A stretch of DNA of 20,266 nt from Rickettsiales bacterium (GCA_031255155.1 JAIRTB010000001.1:1-20266); one strand, 5' to 3'. Shown: positions 1-7,077, counted from the first letter of the stretch. The notes: generated by a model from the sequence alone, not told the origin. Numbers and translations: made by a program.

Positions 1-238
1 TGCCCCCCAGGAACTTCAATATCGTTATCGCGTCCGCAAGGTGCCCCTTTTCGACAAGGCGCAGCGCGGCGGCATAGATCTTTTGGTGCAATCCCTCGGT
101 GAAATGCTCGGGGCGGAGAAACTCGCTTATCCGTTCAAGGGCCCTGTTGTTGGAAATCACGGCGCCAAGCACGGCTTGCTCGGCCTCGATGGAAGAGGGC
201 GGACGGCGAAGAAAATCTCCGTTTTTGTCGGCAGGCAT
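1..238 (-). CDS. dnaB: Replicative DNA helicase DnaB, N-terminal part (runs off the left edge)
   Basis: The first 79 codons of a DnaB-type helicase are present, starting at the ATG at 236-238 on the minus strand. DnaB is the ring helicase that unwinds DNA ahead of the replication fork and recruits primase. The visible protein begins MPADKNGDFLRRPPSSIEAE, followed by EQAVLGAVISNNRALERI and then FLRPEHF and HQKIYAAALRLVEKG. This is the classic DnaB N-terminal helical domain (the IEAEQAVLGAIL signature and the F..xxH..I motif). The RecA-like ATPase domain lies outside the window. An AGGA sequence about 8 nt upstream serves as ribosome binding site, and a promoter is visible at 263-291. The identification is confident; whether the gene is intact cannot be judged. 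Confidence 0.93.
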   Translation of the reverse strand, partial: MPADKNGDFLRRPPSSIEAEQAVLGAVISNNRALERISEFLRPEHFTEGLHQKIYAAALRLVEKGHLADAITILKFLGG

Positions 239-262
239 GGCTTTTTCCTATTGCAGGGCGCA

Positions 263-291
263 ATGATACCAAACCGCTTGCGCAATCGCAA
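263..291 (-). promoter_or_regulatory. Probable sigma-70-type promoter for dnaB
   Basis: On the minus strand TTGCGA (286-291) is followed after exactly 17 bp by TATCAT (263-268). Transcription would begin near 256, giving a leader of about 18 nt that contains the AGGA ribosome binding site of dnaB. The boxes were read by eye. Confidence 0.5.
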
Positions 292-434
292 GGATTTTTT
301 TGAACAATCGCCGGGGGTCTTTCGCGTCTCGGCGCGGATATTCGCCGGACGGCCGCACAGATCTTTTCGTCTCGGCGCGGATCTTTTTCGCGCTTTCGCG
401 GGGATCTTTCCCGGGCGGGCGCCAAGGATTTCCT
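292..434. other. Non-coding spacer between divergent dnaB and lipoprotein promoters
   Basis: No gene is seen here. The stretch contains two direct copies of a TCTCGGCGCGGAT motif, at about 327-339 and 370-382, 43 bp apart, and a related CGCGGGGATC near 398. The stop codons and absence of any recognisable protein argue against coding. The repeats might be operator sites for the divergent promoters, but nothing identifies a regulator. Confidence 0.4.
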
Positions 435-463
435 TTGACATTCCGCTTGCGGTGATATATACA
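435..463 (+). promoter_or_regulatory. Strong sigma-70-type promoter of the lipoprotein-murI unit
   Basis: A perfect TTGACA (435-440) is followed after 17 bp by TATACA (458-463). The usual start point, about 7 nt beyond the -10 box, falls on or next to the ATG at 471. The transcript is therefore predicted to be leaderless, which agrees with the absence of a Shine-Dalgarno sequence. Confidence 0.75.
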
Positions 464-470
464 CCAAGTC

Positions 471-977
471 ATGTCAAAACTTTTGGCGATATTGGTCCTG
501 TCCGCATGCGGCGCCGTGCGCGACTATTCGGACGAGGAGCTCACCCTTCGCTATTTTGCCGGAATACAGGGGAAAAGCAAGAACCAGATATATGTCCAGG
601 CGCACCGGTTTTTCAAGGGCCCGGCGGGCCTGTCGGCATACTCAGCCCACGCAAGCAAGGCCGAGGGCGGCATAAGCGCGACGATCGAGGCAGAAGGGGA
701 CATAAGCCCCCTGCACAGCCGCGCGGTCAAAATGACCATGAACATGACAATATCCGACGGCTCGGCCGAATTCGAATTTTCGAACCCCCGCCTTGTGGGC
801 GGCGGATTTTTCGTGGCGCGGAAAGAGCCCAGGCTCGACATGCCCGAGGAGGTCGACGGATACAGGCGCATCGCCCTTGACCTTGTGTCAAGATTCAAGT
901 CCTATGCCGAGGCCGCGGCCGACAACCTTGCATTCGAAAACCCTTCGTCATACGCCCTTGAAACGGAGGAAAGATGA
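471..977 (+). CDS. Small lipoprotein with a possible DUF4468-like domain
   Basis: A 168-aa predicted lipoprotein of unknown function. It has a very short signal peptide, MSKLLAILVLSAC, with an LSAC lipobox, so the lipidated cysteine would be Cys13. The mature part is a compact alpha/beta domain of about 150 residues. A segment near residues 70-105 (GISATIEAEGD, then MTISDGSAEFEFSNPRL) resembles the DUF4468 family, which has a TBP-like fold, but this is pattern memory and not a search result. The start at 471 is forced by the promoter directly upstream; no Shine-Dalgarno is visible, so translation is probably leaderless. The TGA stop overlaps the murI ATG (ATGA at 974-977), so the two are very likely co-transcribed and translationally coupled. 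Location in an envelope membrane is inferred from the lipobox. Confidence 0.8.
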   Translation: MSKLLAILVLSACGAVRDYSDEELTLRYFAGIQGKSKNQIYVQAHRFFKGPAGLSAYSAHASKAEGGISATIEAEGDISPLHSRAVKMTMNMTISDGSAEFEFSNPRLVGGGFFVARKEPRLDMPEEVDGYRRIALDLVSRFKSYAEAAADNLAFENPSSYALETEER

Positions 978-1765
978 AGATAGGCGTGTTCGACAGCGGA
1001 TTCGGCGGGCTGATAATCGCGAAAGCCCTTATCGACAAGCTTCCCATGTACGACTTCGCATATCTGGGCGACACGGCGAACCTGCCATACGGGTCGAAAA
1101 GCGACGAGAAAGTCTATGCCTGCGCCAAGGACTGCGTCGACTGGCTGTTCCGCGTCCAAGACTGCAATATAGTGATAATAGCCTGCAACACGGCCTCGAT
1201 AGCCGCGCTGCGCAGGCTTCAACGCGAATACCTTCCCGGCAGCTTTCCAGGGCGGCGCATCCTCGGCATAATCGTGCCCACGGTCGAGGCCGTGTCCCGC
1301 GCCGGGTTCAAGAACATAGGCGTCATCGCGACAAACTCAACTATCGCCTCGGGCGTGTTCGGGGTAGAGCTTGAAAAACTGGACCCGTCGATAAGCATAA
1401 AAAGCCTTGCGACGCCCCTGCTGGTCCCCCTTATAGAGGACGGCGGCGACGCATACGCCCCGATGGTGCTGGAAGACTATCTGGCCCCTTTCAAAAAGTC
1501 CGAAGCCCTGATCCTCGGCTGCACGCACTATCCGAAATACAAAAAGCTGATACGGCGGCTTTTGCCCGGCGTCCATGTGATCAGCCAGGACGAGATACTT
1601 CCTTGCAAGCTTGCCGACTATTTGAGCCGCCGCCGCGATATCGAGGAAAAAATAGGCCGCTCGGGCGCCAGGTCGTTCCACATAACCGACATGACCGCGA
1701 ACTACACGGATAGCGCCCGCGCCCTGTTCGGCGAGGATATAAAGGTGGAAAAGGCCAGGATATAG
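974..1765 (+). CDS. murI: Glutamate racemase
   Basis: A cytosolic enzyme that interconverts L- and D-glutamate, providing D-Glu for peptidoglycan precursor synthesis. The 263-aa protein has the normal family length and all key motifs: FDSGFGG (residues 6-12), GDTANLPYG (32-40), ACNTAS with catalytic Cys71, and LGCTHYP with catalytic Cys183. The start ATG overlaps the stop of the upstream lipoprotein gene (ATGA), with GGAGGA just before it as ribosome binding site. The stop is TAG. A hairpin with a T-run (1898-1941) lies 133 bp downstream and probably ends the transcript. Codon use is odd for a GC-rich gene: by hand count Ile is 17 AUA, 9 AUC and 0 AUU. The assignment is firm. Confidence 0.96.
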   Translation: MKIGVFDSGFGGLIIAKALIDKLPMYDFAYLGDTANLPYGSKSDEKVYACAKDCVDWLFRVQDCNIVIIACNTASIAALRRLQREYLPGSFPGRRILGIIVPTVEAVSRAGFKNIGVIATNSTIASGVFGVELEKLDPSISIKSLATPLLVPLIEDGGDAYAPMVLEDYLAPFKKSEALILGCTHYPKYKKLIRRLLPGVHVISQDEILPCKLADYLSRRRDIEEKIGRSGARSFHITDMTANYTDSARALFGEDIKVEKARI

Positions 1766-1869
1766 GCGCCATATCCGGCCTTGCTCGGCGCCGTTTCCGG
1801 CGGGACGAACGCGATGCCTTGGGCGGAATGACCGCGCCGTTTCCTTTGACATGAAGAGGTATGGAATTT

Positions 1870-1935
1870 CCTTGCAATTTTTCGGTGGGGAAGTCGAGAA
1901 AATTTCCGCCGCGCGTGTCGCCGGAAATTTTCGGG
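1870..1935 (+). repeat. Repeat module alpha, copy A1, with hairpin
   Basis: The first 36 nt (1870-1905, beginning CCTTGCAATTTTTCGG) are identical to 18587-18622. The module continues into a hairpin with arms at 1898-1908 and 1922-1932 (GAAAATTTCCG / CGGAAATTTTC). Its 13-nt loop CCGCGCGTGTCGC is identical to the loop of the hairpin at 18530-18564, although the stems differ. Confidence 0.85.
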
Positions 1936-1941
1936 CTTTTT
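1898..1941 (+). terminator. Probable intrinsic terminator after murI
   Basis: An 11-bp perfect stem (1898-1908 with 1922-1932) encloses a 13-nt loop and is followed by GGGCTTTTTATT. It is the first strong hairpin downstream of murI and belongs to repeat module alpha, so the repeat may double as the terminator. Confidence 0.6.
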
Positions 1942-1950
1942 ATTGTCAGC

Positions 1951-2002
1951 AATCAAAAGTTGCTCCTCGGCGAGCGGAGCTCGCCTACGGGTACTTTTGA
2001 TT
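1951..2002. repeat. Repeat module beta, copy A: 52-nt nested palindrome
   Basis: The outer arms AATCAAAAGT (1951-1960) and ACTTTTGATT (1993-2002) pair perfectly. Inside them GGCGAGC (1969-1975) and GCTCGCC (1979-1985) form a second stem around a 3-nt loop. The copy at 18465-18516 matches at 48 of 52 positions. Three of the differences lie in loops or spacers and one at the end of the outer arm, so the fold is kept. Confidence 0.85.
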
Positions 2003-2034
2003 GGGGAAGTTGAGTATATCAACGGAAAATCTCG

Positions 2035-2103
2035 CCTTGCGATATTTTTCGTTGGGAAATACGAGTAAAAATCCGCCGCACACGCCGCGGGATTTTTACG
2101 GGT
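2035..2103 (+). repeat. Repeat module alpha, copy A2 (diverged), with hairpin
   Basis: This unit aligns along its length with 1870-1935: CCTTGC, then a T-run, TTGGGAAATACGAG in place of GTGGGGAAGTCGAG, then a hairpin. The arms GTAAAAATCC (2065-2074) and GGATTTTTAC (2090-2099) enclose a GC-rich loop. The stem differs from copy A1 but matches the stem of the hairpin at 18530-18564. Confidence 0.7.
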
Positions 2104-2196
2104 TTTAGCCGACGGCCTTGAAAGTTCTGGAACCGCCGACTATCGCCCGCCACCGGCGGCATCCCTTGACGGGCGGCCATGCGGCGGAGGTTTTAT

Positions 2197-2274
2197 GGTG
2201 GGTGTAGCTCAGTTGGTTAGAGCGCAGGTTTGTGGTACCTGATGCCGTGGGTTCGAATCCCATCATCCACCCCA
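2197..2274 (+). tRNA. tRNA-His (anticodon GTG), CCA encoded
   Basis: A complete cloverleaf can be drawn. The acceptor stem GTGGGTG (2198-2204) pairs with CATCCAC (2264-2270). The D arm is 2207-2223. The anticodon stem CAGGT/ACCTG encloses loop TTGTGGT with anticodon GTG at 2232-2234. The T arm GTGGG-TTCGAAT-CCCAT spans 2247-2263. The extra G at 2197 (G-1) opposite discriminator C at 2271 is the identity element of bacterial tRNA-His. The 3' CCA (2272-2274) is encoded. No convincing promoter box was identified directly upstream. Confidence 0.96.
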
Positions 2275-2431
2275 TCTTTCGATATTCGCCGGAGGCGATT
2301 CCCCGACATTGGTAGGCGGCGGCCTTTCGACACTTGCCAGCGGCGATGATTTCGCGGCGGGATTCGCCGGAGGCCGACCCGTCGGAAATCCGCCCGCAAA
2401 GGCACATTTCCCCACACGCGAATATTTATCC

Positions 2432-2459
2432 TTGCAAATCCGCGCGGAGGGGGTATTAT
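2432..2459 (+). promoter_or_regulatory. Probable promoter of secD
   Basis: TTGCAA (2432-2437) is followed after 16 bp by TATTAT (2454-2459). Transcription would start near 2466, giving a leader of about 26 nt that contains the GGAG ribosome binding site of secD. Confidence 0.55.
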
Positions 2460-2491
2460 TCCCAAACGCTGAATTTTTTTACGGAGCAGAA

Positions 2492-4030
2492 ATGGGCCAA
2501 TCCAAAACAAAGGCTTTATTCATATCTTTCGTCATCATCGCAAGCGTCGCGCTATGCCTGCCGACTTTTTTGCCGCAGAAATACAAAGAGCGCCTGCCGC
2601 CATGGCTGCGCGACCAGGAAATCGCCCTGGGCCTGGACCTCAAAGGCGGGGCGTACATCCTTCTCGAAGCGGACCTTGACAACGCCGTGCGCGAGAAGAC
2701 CTCGGCCCTGAGGGACCTGTTGCGGCGCGAGCTGCGCGGGGACAGGGCCGCGGGGAAAAAAGCCATTCCCTATTCCAATATCGCCACAAGCGGGAATTTC
2801 GCCTCGGCCATCCTTAAATCCCCGGACGACGCCGCCGAGATCAGAAGGCGCATCGCGGCCGCAACCGCCGGAGAGGCGGCTTTCGAGTCCGACGGTTCCA
2901 GGATACGCGTTTCCTATCCCCAGGCGGCAATAGACAAGACCAAGGCCGACATCATGGCCTCGTCCGTCGAAATCGTGCGCAGGCGCGTGGATTCCCTCGG
3001 CAACAAAGAGCCCTCTATCGCACGGCAGGGCGATTCCCGCATAATGGTCCAGATTCCCGGCGCGGACGACCCCGAGCGGGTCAAGGACCTTGTCGGCAAG
3101 ACCGCGAAGATGACTTTCCACCTTGTCGACGAAGACGCCATGCGCGGCGGCGTCCTTGGCGCGGACAGCGAGGTCGTCGACGGCTATGCCATCAAGCGCT
3201 CGGCCAGCATCCCGGGCGACCTATTGACCGATTCCCGCGCGGACTTTTCCCAGCAGGACGGCAGGCCGGTGGTGACGACCTCTTTCAACCCCGCCGGAGC
3301 CAGGGAATTTTCAAAGATGACGAGCGAAAACGTGGGCAAGCGGTTCGCCATAGTCCTGGACGGCAAAGTCCTTTCCGCGCCGGTGATCCAAGAGCCCATA
3401 ACCGGCGGGTCCGGCCAGATAAGCGGCGGCTTTTCCATCCAAGAGGCGAGGGACCTTTCCACCATGCTGCGCTCGGGCGCCCTTCCCGCGGAGATGAGCG
3501 TGGTGGAAGAGCGCACGGTCGGCGCCGGGCTTGGCTCGGATTCAATCGCGGCGGGGACTTTCGCCTCGGCCGCGGGGGGGATATTCGTGCTTGTCTTTTT
3601 ATTCCTGACCTACGGCCTTATGGGCATATTCGCCGACCTGGCCCTTGTCCTCAACATAACAATGATATTCGCGGGGCTGGCCTTGACCGGGGCCACGCTA
3701 ACCCTGCCGGGCATAGCGGGGATAGCCCTTAACATCGGAATGTCGGTGGACGCCAGCATCTTGATTTTCGAGCGCATGCGCGAGGAGAGGCGCCTTGGCC
3801 TGTCGCCCGCGAAATCCATAGACAACGGCTTCGACAACGCTTTTTCCGCAATCATAGATTCCAACCTTACCACCCTTGCGTGCGGGCTTATCATGCTGAA
3901 CTTCGGGAGCGGGCCGGTCAAGGGATTCGCGATAACCCTTATCATCGGCATAATATCCTCTTTGTTCACCAATATTACTTTCCTTCGCTTTATCCTGGAC
4001 GCCTGGGCCAGGAAAGCGAGGAAGACATAG
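2492..4030 (+). CDS. secD: Protein translocase subunit SecD
   Basis: An inner-membrane component of the SecDF accessory complex, which uses the proton gradient to help pull preproteins through SecYEG. From the ATG at 2492 the protein has 512 aa. There is an N-terminal membrane anchor (about residues 8-27), the signature ALGLDLKGGAYILLE (about 45-59), and a large periplasmic domain with SSVEIVRRRVDSLG and IMVQIPG. Near the C-terminus is a multi-spanning block containing GIALNIGMSVDASILIFERMREE and ending FTNITFLRFILDAWA. The ATG at 2492 is preferred because GGAG lies 5-6 nt upstream and a promoter precedes it; the open frame extends further upstream to 2309 but that part lies before the predicted transcript start. 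No secF follows and no yajC precedes, unlike the usual yajC-secD-secF order; the protein does not continue into a fused SecF. Confidence 0.95.
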   Translation: MGQSKTKALFISFVIIASVALCLPTFLPQKYKERLPPWLRDQEIALGLDLKGGAYILLEADLDNAVREKTSALRDLLRRELRGDRAAGKKAIPYSNIATSGNFASAILKSPDDAAEIRRRIAAATAGEAAFESDGSRIRVSYPQAAIDKTKADIMASSVEIVRRRVDSLGNKEPSIARQGDSRIMVQIPGADDPERVKDLVGKTAKMTFHLVDEDAMRGGVLGADSEVVDGYAIKRSASIPGDLLTDSRADFSQQDGRPVVTTSFNPAGAREFSKMTSENVGKRFAIVLDGKVLSAPVIQEPITGGSGQISGGFSIQEARDLSTMLRSGALPAEMSVVEERTVGAGLGSDSIAAGTFASAAGGIFVLVFLFLTYGLMGIFADLALVLNITMIFAGLALTGATLTLPGIAGIALNIGMSVDASILIFERMREERRLGLSPAKSIDNGFDNAFSAIIDSNLTTLACGLIMLNFGSGPVKGFAITLIIGIISSLFTNITFLRFILDAWARKARKT

Positions 4031-4093
4031 AGGCGCCCGAAGGCCAGATTCGTCCGGGAGGCACGCGCTTTACCGGGCGGACACCGGGGATTG

Positions 4094-4118
4094 TCCGCAT
4101 CATGCGCGGAGGATTTTT
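4094..4118 (+). terminator. Weak candidate terminator between secD and gatA
   Basis: TCCGC (4094-4098) pairs with GCGGA (4106-4110) around a 7-nt loop, followed by GGATTTTT. The stem is only 5 bp, so this is tentative. The rest of the 130-bp gap shows no gene, and no clear gatA promoter was recognised. Confidence 0.3.
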
Positions 4119-4160
4119 CGCTTTGGCCCGCGGACGGCTTGGAGGACGGCGGAGTGTAAA

Positions 4161-5630
4161 ATGAATTTGACGGACCTTAGCATAACCGAGGCCATACGGC
4201 TTTTGCGCAAGCGGGAGATTTCGGCGGGCGAGCTTGTCCGCGCGCACATCGGGGCGATGGAGGCCAGGCGCGACCTGAACGCTTTTATAACCGAGACCGC
4301 GGACATAGCCGCCGTCCAGGCGCAAGAGTCCGACAAGCGCTATGCGGACGGCTCGGCCCGCCCGCTTGACGGCATTCCCTTGGGAATCAAGGACCTATTC
4401 TGCACCAAGGGCGTCCTTACCACCGCGGCGTCAAGAATGCTCGCCAACTTTACGCCGGGATACGAATCCACCGTCACGGAGCGTCTTTTTTCCGCCGGGG
4501 CCGCCATGCTTGGCAAAACCGGCCTGGACGAGTTCGCCATGGGCTCGACCACCAAAACCTCATACTTCGGCCCGGTCAAGAACCCTTATTCCCGCGGGGG
4601 CGAATTTCTTGTGCCCGGGGGGTCGTCCGGGGGCAGCGCGGCGGCGGTCGCGGCCGGGCTTTGCATGGCGGCGACGGGAACCGACACGGGCGGATCCATA
4701 CGCCAGCCAGCCGCCTTTTGCGGCATAGTCGGCCTTAAACCCACATACGGACGCGTATCCCGCCACGGGGTCGTGGCCTTCGCATCCTCGCTCGACTGTC
4801 CCGGAATGATGACGCGGACGGTGGCGGACCAGGCCTTGACATTGCAGGCCATAGCCGGACCGGACGAGCGCGACGGCACCTCTTGCCCCGATCCGGCGCC
4901 GGATTACAGCTCTTTTATCGGCCGGCCGGCGCGGGGCATGCGCATAGGCATTCCCAGGGAATACATCTCGCCCGACCTGGACAGGGACGTGCAGAAATAC
5001 TGGGACAAGACCGCCGACGACCTGAAAGCCCAAGGGTGCGAGGTCGTAAATGTATCCCTGCCCCACACGAAATACGCCATGGCGGCATACTATATCATCG
5101 CCCCGGCCGAGGCCATGAGCAACCTATCCAGATACGACGGCGTAAAATACGGCTTTCGCGCCCAAGGCCCCTTTCAATCCCTTGACGACATGTATGAAAA
5201 GACCCGCAGCCAGGGCTTTTCCGCCGAGGTCAAGCGTCGCATCTTGATCGGCGCCGCGATATTGACCGAAGAGTTCTACGAGCGTTCGTTCCTCAAAGCC
5301 ATGAAAGTCCGCCGCCTTTTATTGCAGGATTTCGAGCGCGCCTTTGAAAAGTGCGACGCAATCCTGACCCCGGCCGCCCCGACGACCGCTTTTTCGAAAG
5401 ACGCGGACATGACGCCCATCGAGGTATGGCTTTCCGACATCTACACCATAACCGCAAACCTGGCCGGACTGCCCGCCATTTCCCTGCCCGCCGGGCTTTC
5501 CTCGGACGGCCTGCCCATCGGAATGCAATTCATAGGACCGGCCTTTGCGGAGGGGCCATTATTGCAGCTTGCCAGCGCAGCGGAGGAAGCGCGCGGGTTT
5601 TCCAACCGTCCCTCGGAGGCTATGAGATGA
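4161..5630 (+). CDS. gatA: Asp-tRNA(Asn)/Glu-tRNA(Gln) amidotransferase subunit A
   Basis: GatA is the glutaminase subunit of GatCAB. It releases ammonia from glutamine for conversion of mischarged Glu-tRNA(Gln) (and Asp-tRNA(Asn)) to the correct amidated form in the cytosol. The 489-aa protein carries the amidase signature and its Ser-cisSer-Lys triad: Lys77 in GIPLGIKDLF, Ser155 in PGGSSGGSAAA, and nucleophile Ser179 in TDTGGSIRQPA. The substrate region GLKPTYGRVSRHG is intact. The ATG at 4161 has GGAG (4151-4154) 6 nt upstream. The TGA stop overlaps the gatB start (ATGA at 5627-5630), indicating coupled translation. No gatC gene precedes it; GatC is required for the complex and must be elsewhere. 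Confidence 0.97.
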   Translation: MNLTDLSITEAIRLLRKREISAGELVRAHIGAMEARRDLNAFITETADIAAVQAQESDKRYADGSARPLDGIPLGIKDLFCTKGVLTTAASRMLANFTPGYESTVTERLFSAGAAMLGKTGLDEFAMGSTTKTSYFGPVKNPYSRGGEFLVPGGSSGGSAAAVAAGLCMAATGTDTGGSIRQPAAFCGIVGLKPTYGRVSRHGVVAFASSLDCPGMMTRTVADQALTLQAIAGPDERDGTSCPDPAPDYSSFIGRPARGMRIGIPREYISPDLDRDVQKYWDKTADDLKAQGCEVVNVSLPHTKYAMAAYYIIAPAEAMSNLSRYDGVKYGFRAQGPFQSLDDMYEKTRSQGFSAEVKRRILIGAAILTEEFYERSFLKAMKVRRLLLQDFERAFEKCDAILTPAAPTTAFSKDADMTPIEVWLSDIYTITANLAGLPAISLPAGLSSDGLPIGMQFIGPAFAEGPLLQLASAAEEARGFSNRPSEAMR

Positions 5631-7075
5631 GCTTTATCGTCAACGGCAAATACGAGGCGAACATCGGCCTTGAAATCCACTGTCAAATCCTATCCTCGGC
5701 CAAGATATTCAGCGCCTCGCCCGCCGCGTTCGGCGCGGAGCCCAACTCTAATGTCTCGTTTTTCGACGCGGGCTTTCCCGGGATGCTGCCCACCGTCAAC
5801 CGCGCATGCGTCGAGCAGGCCATACGCACCGGCCTTGGCCTTAACGCCGCCATAAACAAGACCTCGGTATTCGCGCGGAAGCATTACCTATACGCCGACC
5901 TGCCCGCCGGATACCAGATATCCCAATGGGACATGCCCATAGTTTCCGACGGCTTCGTCGAGATAACCCTTGAAGACGGGCAAGCCAAGCGCATACGGGT
6001 CGAGCGGATGCACATAGAGCAGGACGCGGGCAAGCTTGTCCACGACAGGGACCCGGCCGCCTCTCTGGTCGATTTCAACCGCGCGGGCGTCGGCCTTATG
6101 GAGATAGTTTCCAAGCCGGACATGACCTCGCCATACGAGGCAGGGCAATACCTTGCCAAAATACGCGCCCTGGTCCGCTGGCTGGGCACCTGCGACGGGA
6201 ACATGGACCAAGGCTCTATGCGCTGCGATGTGAACCTTTCCCTTAGGCCCATAGGCTCGGACAAGCTGGGCGTGCGCACGGAGACGAAGAATGTCAACTC
6301 GGTCCGCTTTGCCATGCAGGCCATAGAATTCGAGGCAAAGCGCCAAGCCGACCTGTTGGACAGCGGGGCGGCGGTAGTCCAGGAAACCCGCCTGTTCGAC
6401 TCGGCGGCGGGCGCAACCCGCGGAATGCGGGCCAAGGAAAACGCCATAGACTATCGCTTTTTCCCGGACCCGGACATACCGCCCCTGGTTTTGGAAGACG
6501 GCCTTGTCGAGCGCATACGCCTATCTATGCCCGAAATGCCCGACGACATGAAAAGGCGTTTCATGGACAAGCTTGGCCTTTCCCCCTATGACGCGGAGCA
6601 CATCGTATCCTCGCGCGAGTCGGCCGCATATTTCGAAGAGGCTTTCGCCGCCTGCGGAGACGCCAAGGCCGCGGCCAACTGGATGCTTGGCGACCTGGCC
6701 GCCCTATTGAACGAAGACGGAATCGAGATCGCGGACTCGCCCGTGCCGGCCGCGGATCTGGCCGACCTTGTCGTCCTTGTCAAAAGCGGGGACATAAGCG
6801 GAAAGCAGGCGAAAGAGGCTTTGGCCGCGGCCTATCGCGAGCGCAAAAGCCCCAGGCAGATAGTATCCGAGCTTGGCATGCGCCAGGTCAGCGACCGTTC
6901 GATTATCGAGGGATTCGCAGAGCGCGTCCTTGCCGCGAACCCCGCCAATGTCGCGGCATACCGCGCCGGAAAAACCGGCTTGCTGGGCTTTTTCGTAGGC
7001 CAGGTAATCAAAGAGACGAAGGGCCAGGGAAACCCTTCGGCCATAAGCAAAATCCTTATTGAAAAACTGGGGTAG
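5627..7075 (+). CDS. gatB: Asp-tRNA(Asn)/Glu-tRNA(Gln) amidotransferase subunit B
   Basis: GatB binds the mischarged tRNA, activates the glutamyl or aspartyl side chain with ATP and receives ammonia from GatA. The protein has 482 aa, a normal length. Recognisable features are EANIGLEIHCQI near the N-terminus, FFDAGFPGMLPTVNRACVEQ, FARKHYLYADLPAGYQISQ, HIEQDAGKL, FNRAGVGLMEIVSKPD and EDPD-type RFFPDPDIPP, then a C-terminal YqeY-like helical tRNA-binding tail ending GFFVGQVIKETKGQGNP. The start at 5627 overlaps the gatA stop and has GGAGG (5615-5619) upstream. It ends in TAG, and an HNH nuclease gene starts 2 nt later. Ile codons by hand count are 18 AUA, 10 AUC and 2 AUU. Confidence 0.97.
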   Translation: MSFIVNGKYEANIGLEIHCQILSSAKIFSASPAAFGAEPNSNVSFFDAGFPGMLPTVNRACVEQAIRTGLGLNAAINKTSVFARKHYLYADLPAGYQISQWDMPIVSDGFVEITLEDGQAKRIRVERMHIEQDAGKLVHDRDPAASLVDFNRAGVGLMEIVSKPDMTSPYEAGQYLAKIRALVRWLGTCDGNMDQGSMRCDVNLSLRPIGSDKLGVRTETKNVNSVRFAMQAIEFEAKRQADLLDSGAAVVQETRLFDSAAGATRGMRAKENAIDYRFFPDPDIPPLVLEDGLVERIRLSMPEMPDDMKRRFMDKLGLSPYDAEHIVSSRESAAYFEEAFAACGDAKAAANWMLGDLAALLNEDGIEIADSPVPAADLADLVVLVKSGDISGKQAKEALAAAYRERKSPRQIVSELGMRQVSDRSIIEGFAERVLAANPANVAAYRAGKTGLLGFFVGQVIKETKGQGNPSAISKILIEKLG

Positions 7076-7077
7076 AA

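Larger units (their letters stand above)
1766..2196. other. Non-coding stretch holding repeat cluster A
   Basis: No gene is seen in this 431-bp gap. It contains, in order, a terminator-like hairpin (1898-1932), a nested palindrome (1951-2002), a degenerate second repeat unit (about 2035-2103) with its own hairpin (2065-2099), and a plain spacer before tRNA-His. Related sequences recur at 18465-18622. The separate entries give details. Confidence 0.75.

Noticed and set aside
1846..1875. TTGACA at 1846-1851 as a promoter before the repeat cluster
   Set aside because: At 16-18 bp spacing there is no sequence resembling a -10 box.
2166..2196. TTGACG and TTTTAT upstream of tRNA-His as promoter
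   Set aside because: The spacing is 19 bp and the -10 would touch the first base of the tRNA, leaving no room for a start site.
2281..2293. GATATTCGCCGGA at 2281-2293 identical to 337-349
   Set aside because: A 13-nt match is expected by chance a few times in a 20-kb window, and it has no shared context.
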